Source of the DNA: DASXIW01 sp036497785
GTDB lineage: Bacteria; Pseudomonadota; Alphaproteobacteria; Acetobacterales; Acetobacteraceae
Assembly (NCBI GenBank): GCA_036497785.1
Contig: DASXIW010000084.1
Location: 1 to 9,533 of the forward strand
Direction of reading: 5' to 3'
Length of the DNA: 9,533 nucleotides
Shown here: positions 6,987 through 9,533 of the stretch, piece after piece
Layout of the letters: each line of letters begins with the position of its first letter
Position numbering within the stretch: the stretch's first letter is position 1
Made by a program: the position numbers and the translations under genes
The notes under the pieces: model-generated
The model's database searches: none
Told to the model about the DNA's origin: nothing
Seen by the model: the letters and a program-made list of their open reading frames with translations, nothing else

Positions 6987-8018
6987 TCAGCACGCCGCCG
7001 GCGGCCAGGGTATGCCGCCAGTGCCGGACAGATCGCCGCCGACGGGAAATGTGCCGGCATCGATAACGCTGCCGTCGCCGCCGACCGTGGCTCCGCCGGC
7101 GACACTGAGCGGCTTGCCGGCGGATATCGTCAACGTCGCCCGCAGATCGGTGTCGTTGCCGACCGTCAGGGTTTCCGCTGCCGCGTCGGGGATATCGACG
7201 GTCACAGTGTAGCCGGCGCTCAACCGGCCGATATCGTCATCGAGCGTGACCGGGCTCGACGCGCCGGGTAACACACCGCCGGACCAGCCGGCAGCGTTGC
7301 TCCAGTCACCGCCCGCCGCAATCGTCCAGGCACTGCCATAGGCGGCTGCGAGTGCGGCATCCGCATTCACTTCGCCCGCGCCATCCTGCAGCGTGTTCCC
7401 GCTCACCGGCGTTGCCGTGAAGTCGATATCGGCGGAAATTTCGGCTGACGTCAGATTGGGATTGGCTTCCAGCAGCAAGGTCGCGACCGCCGCCGCATCC
7501 GGCGCTGCGGCCGACGTGCCATAGAATGCGCTGAAGCCGGACACGCTGGTGGCGATACCATTGGGCGCCAGCACGTCCACCTTGCCTTCATCCGTCGGGG
7601 TGGCGAGTGGCGTTCCGCTGGCGGTGCAATAGATCTCGCCTAGTCCTACCGACGAATAAGGCTCCGCCGGGCTGCTGCCGGCGGCGACGGCGCCGATCGT
7701 ATTGACGTCGGGCAACAACTCGTGCCCGGTGACGATGCCGCTGGCGATGCCGGCATTGCTGTCATCGATGGTCGCGTAAGTCGTGTTGCCGGCGTAGATG
7801 ATGTATTTCAGCGTGCCGCTGACGCTGGTAGCGGCGCCCGTGCTGTTCAGCCCGATGGCCAGCTCGTAATTTCCCGCGCTGCCGCTATTGGTGAAGCTCA
7901 TCACCTGCACCGGGTCGCCGCCGGTCACGTTGGCCGCGGCTGTCGCGACCAGCACGCCGTTATGATAGAGATACAGCGCCAGACTGTAAGCCGTGCCGGT
8001 TCCGTCGATCGATTTGAA
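6987..8018 (-). CDS. Protease middle segment: catalytic Ser region plus beta-rich stalk (frameshift continuation)
   Basis: This continues the subtilase-like protein in another frame, from FKSIDGTGTAYSLALYLYHN onward. The nucleophile motif YGTSAAAPDAAAV is clear (Ser codon 7512-7514), followed by LLLEANPNLTSAEI, as in S8 peptidases. The domain between the Asn-containing and Ser-containing motifs has a beta-sandwich look (VMSFTNSGSAGNYELAI). After the catalytic core come AWTIAAGGDWSNAAGWSGG and VLPGASSPVTLDDD, then Gly/Thr/Val-rich repeats. That pattern is typical of autotransporter-like or beta-helical stalks. The frame ends at TGA 6987-6989 in PWPPAAC. One missing base near 7011 would instead read on as TLAAGGVLKLTSTSASV. 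A gene finder might start this piece at GTG 7955, but no ribosome-binding site is seen there and the protein clearly begins upstream. Confidence 0.7.
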   Translation of the reverse strand, partial: FKSIDGTGTAYSLALYLYHNGVLVATAAANVTGGDPVQVMSFTNSGSAGNYELAIGLNSTGAATSVSGTLKYIIYAGNTTYATIDDSNAGIASGIVTGHELLPDVNTIGAVAAGSSPAEPYSSVGLGEIYCTASGTPLATPTDEGKVDVLAPNGIATSVSGFSAFYGTSAAAPDAAAVATLLLEANPNLTSAEISADIDFTATPVSGNTLQDGAGEVNADAALAAAYGSAWTIAAGGDWSNAAGWSGGVLPGASSPVTLDDDIGRLSAGYTVTVDIPDAAAETLTVGNDTDLRATLTISAGKPLSVAGGATVGGDGSVIDAGTFPVGGDLSGTGGIPWPPAAC

Positions 8019-8946
8019 TGGCTGTCCATTGCAGGTCGAAGGTGATTGTCACGCCGGCGGCGATACTGATCTGTTGCAATGTGTCGCTGCCGCTAGCGGC
8101 GGCGGCGGCCGTGGCGCCGAAATCCTCAAGCTCGGGCGTCTTGCCATTGATGAGCCTGCCATCCGGCAGCGCCGCCTTGGTCAGCGAGATCGCGGATTGA
8201 TAGAAATTGGTGCCTTCGTTGCTGGCCGAGGTGAAATAGCTGACGCCTTCGGAAATCACCGTCTCGATGGCGTTCTGGATCACATTGCCGAGCTGGAAGA
8301 ACGGTTCGTTGTAAGAGGTGATGTCATCGACGATCACCCTGCAGCCCGCCGCCGCCAGGGCGAGGATGTTGTTGGCGAAGGCCTGCATGGTGCTTTCGGC
8401 GGTGGCGAAATAGATCTGCGCGCCGGGCGCCACCGCATGCACCAGTTCGGCCATGGCGCGGCCTTCGTCGGTGCCGCCGGAAGCATCGGCGAGAACAGTC
8501 ACGCTGGAGGGCAGGTCGCCATCGGCTTCCTCGCTTGCTGCGCCGCCTTGTGCGTTAAAACTGTCGGACAGGATGCCGATTTTGATGAAGCTGCCATCCA
8601 CATCATAGGTCTTCGTGGCAGCCGGCACGTCCATCGCCACGGCACCGGCATTGCTGACGCTGGATGCAAGCCACCCCGTGAAGCTGTCCGCGGCACTGGC
8701 GGGGATGGCGACCGTCGGTATGCCCAGCGCGATATCACCAGCATCACGCGCGGGATTGGGGGTTGCCAGGGGCGGCCACGCGGAAATTGCCGCGCCATGC
8801 GCTCGCACCGAGTTGGACAGGATCGGCATATCGAAACCGGATGGCAGCACATCGACTGCCGGCATAAGCCTGTCCGCGAAATCCCAGGCGCGCTCAGGGC
8901 CGTGCGCCAGCTTATCATGGTCCCGGATCGCCTGGTGTCTCGTCAT
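7960..8946 (-). CDS. Subtilase-like serine protease, N-terminal catalytic segment (frameshifted)
   Basis: This is the first part of an S8-type peptidase that, once repaired, would run from 8946 to 6333 (about 870 residues). The start is ATG 8946 with GGAG just upstream (minus strand CCGGAGCGC before ATG); no signal peptide is visible. After a roughly 110-residue pro-region-like N-terminus come IKIGILSDSFNAQGG, with the Asp-box (D128), and GGTDEGRAMAELVHAVAPGA, where a subtilase would have His-Gly-Thr but E161-Gly-Arg is found. Next is VIVDDITSYNEPFF, then TSASNEGTNF with the oxyanion-hole Asn (N243). The correct frame runs to FDLQW at about 8022. Beyond that the given frame is nonsense and stops at 7960. 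Two missing bases (GG at 8020-8021, CC at 8026-8027) would give FDLQWDSPFKSIDGTG and join the next segment. Peptidase activity is inferred. Confidence 0.75.
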   Translation of the reverse strand: MTRHQAIRDHDKLAHGPERAWDFADRLMPAVDVLPSGFDMPILSNSVRAHGAAISAWPPLATPNPARDAGDIALGIPTVAIPASAADSFTGWLASSVSNAGAVAMDVPAATKTYDVDGSFIKIGILSDSFNAQGGAASEEADGDLPSSVTVLADASGGTDEGRAMAELVHAVAPGAQIYFATAESTMQAFANNILALAAAGCRVIVDDITSYNEPFFQLGNVIQNAIETVISEGVSYFTSASNEGTNFYQSAISLTKAALPDGRLINGKTPELEDFGATAAAAASGSDTLQQISIAAGVTITFDLQWTAIQIDRRNRHGLQSGAVSLS

Positions 8947-9051
8947 GCGCGCTCCGGTACTTCTGGCTGCGACTCGAATCATACCGTGGCCAGGCGCACG
9001 CGCTCAAGCCGAATACGGATCGTTCCGATATAATAAACGGTCAGAGCGAAA
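8947..9051 (-). promoter_or_regulatory. Intergenic gap upstream of the protease, possible promoter
   Basis: The 105 bases between the metallo-hydrolase stop and the protease start contain the only AT-rich patch of this part of the window, GATATAATAAAC at 9027-9038. On the minus strand TATTAT (9035-9030) is one mismatch from a -10 box. The best -35 candidate 16 bases upstream, TTCTGA (9057-9052), matches only half the consensus and overlaps the preceding stop codon. This is weak evidence for a protease promoter. Confidence 0.25.
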
Positions 9052-9533
9052 TCAGAACCGATCGATCGGGATCTTGAGGTAGCGGCCCCCATCGTTTTCG
9101 GCCGGCGGCATCTGCCCGGCGCGGATGTTTACCTGCACCGAGGGCAGCAACAGCCTGGGCACGGACAGGGTGGCGTCCCGCGCCTTGCGCAGGGCCACGA
9201 AATCCGCCTCGCTCACCCCATCATGGATATGCACGTTGCGCGCCCGCTGCTCGGCCACTGTGCTCTCCCACGCGAAGGCCTCGCGCCCCGGCGCCTTGTA
9301 ATCATGCGCGGTGAAGATGCGTGTATGCTCAGGCAGATCCAGGATGCGCCGGATGGAGCGATACAGGGCAACCGGGTCACCGCCCGGGAAGTCCGCCCGC
9401 GCGGTGCCGTAATCCGGCATGAACAGCGTGTCGCCCACAAACGCCGCATCGCCCACCACATAGGTGACGCAGGCCGGGGTGTGGCCGGGCGTGTGCAGCA
9501 CGTCGGCCAGCAACTGGCCGATGGGGAAACGCT
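9052..9533 (-). CDS. MBL-fold metallo-hydrolase, ETHE1/Blh-like, N-terminus outside window
   Basis: These are the C-terminal 159 residues of a metallo-beta-lactamase-fold protein. The frame is open to the right edge (RFPIGQLLADVLHTPGHTPA), so the TTG at 9513 is internal and not a start. Metal ligands of the fold are visible: His in HTPGHTPA (residue 17 of the fragment), Asp in FVGDTLFMPDYGTARADF (34) and His in FTAHDYKAPGR (76). The HxHxDH motif would lie beyond the window. The MPDYGTARADFPGGD, VAEQRARNVHIHDGVSEADF and LLLPSVQVNIRAG segments are typical of bacterial ETHE1/Blh-type hydrolases. Some of these act as persulfide dioxygenases in sulfide detoxification. The substrate here cannot be fixed without the N-terminus. 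The end IPIDRF is normal for the group. Confidence 0.88.
   Translation of the reverse strand, partial: RFPIGQLLADVLHTPGHTPACVTYVVGDAAFVGDTLFMPDYGTARADFPGGDPVALYRSIRRILDLPEHTRIFTAHDYKAPGREAFAWESTVAEQRARNVHIHDGVSEADFVALRKARDATLSVPRLLLPSVQVNIRAGQMPPAENDGGRYLKIPIDRF

Noticed and set aside
6317..7105. Minus-strand open frame of 262 codons, longer than the 'LEILVDG' frame it overlaps
   Set aside because: The longer frame is Ser/Arg/Thr nonsense. The shorter frame carries the domain shared with the Hint gene.
7993..9033. Plus-strand open frame of about 346 codons opposite the protease
   Set aside because: Composition (Arg/Gly/His-rich) and lack of motifs mark it as a shadow. The opposite strand shows clear subtilase motifs.
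9029..9034. Perfect TATAAT on the plus strand
   Set aside because: There is no plus-strand gene downstream. The patch is more useful, if at all, as a minus-strand -10 box for the protease.
9057..9068. Twelve-base perfect palindrome CCGATCGATCGG
   Set aside because: It lies inside the last codons of the metallo-hydrolase and has neither a loop nor a T tract, so it is not a terminator. There is no second copy to suggest an operator.

Overview
The window is G+C-rich bacterial DNA, most likely alphaproteobacterial. The clues are a pgsA–moaD–moaE neighbourhood, a TPR/glycosyltransferase-9-like protein, and a Hint-type domain joined to a 'GWxxD...LEILVDG' domain. I associate that last combination with Acetobacteraceae and relatives, but this rests on recall rather than a search. 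Coding density is very high. There are no RNA genes, insertion sequences, CRISPR arrays or gene-free stretches above 300 bases.

Layout. (1) Positions 1-815 (+): the 3' part of a branched-chain aminotransferase (ilvE), running in from the left. (2) Positions 846-5158 (-): a same-strand block read in the order pgsA, mobB, a proline-rich lipoprotein, moaD, moaE, and a TPR/glycosyltransferase-like protein. MobB, MoaD and MoaE belong to molybdenum-cofactor biosynthesis: MoaD/MoaE make molybdopterin, and MobB assists nucleotide attachment. PgsA makes phosphatidylglycerol phosphate. (3) Positions 5246-6310 (+): a protein with a degenerate Hint domain followed by a 'LEILVDG' domain. (4) Positions 6333-8946 (-): a subtilase-like protease with a beta-rich stalk and, at its far end, a second copy of the same 'LEILVDG' domain. 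It is broken by frameshifts in the sequence as given. It converges on the Hint gene across 22 bases. (5) Positions 9052-9533 (-): the C-terminal part of a metallo-beta-lactamase-fold hydrolase entering from the right.

The sequence carries about eight single-base indels that break otherwise coherent protein families: two in the TPR gene, two compensating ones in mobB, and four in the protease gene. Each can be repaired by one base, often in a short homopolymer. Sequencing or assembly error is therefore the leading explanation, although decay cannot be excluded. Annotations below use the repaired reading where the protein family makes it clear, and say so.

The most unusual part is 5246-8946. 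Two convergent genes end in the same accessory domain and helical tail. One carries a Hint fold that has lost its nucleophile. The other is a subtilase whose catalytic His position appears to be Glu, as in sedolisins.
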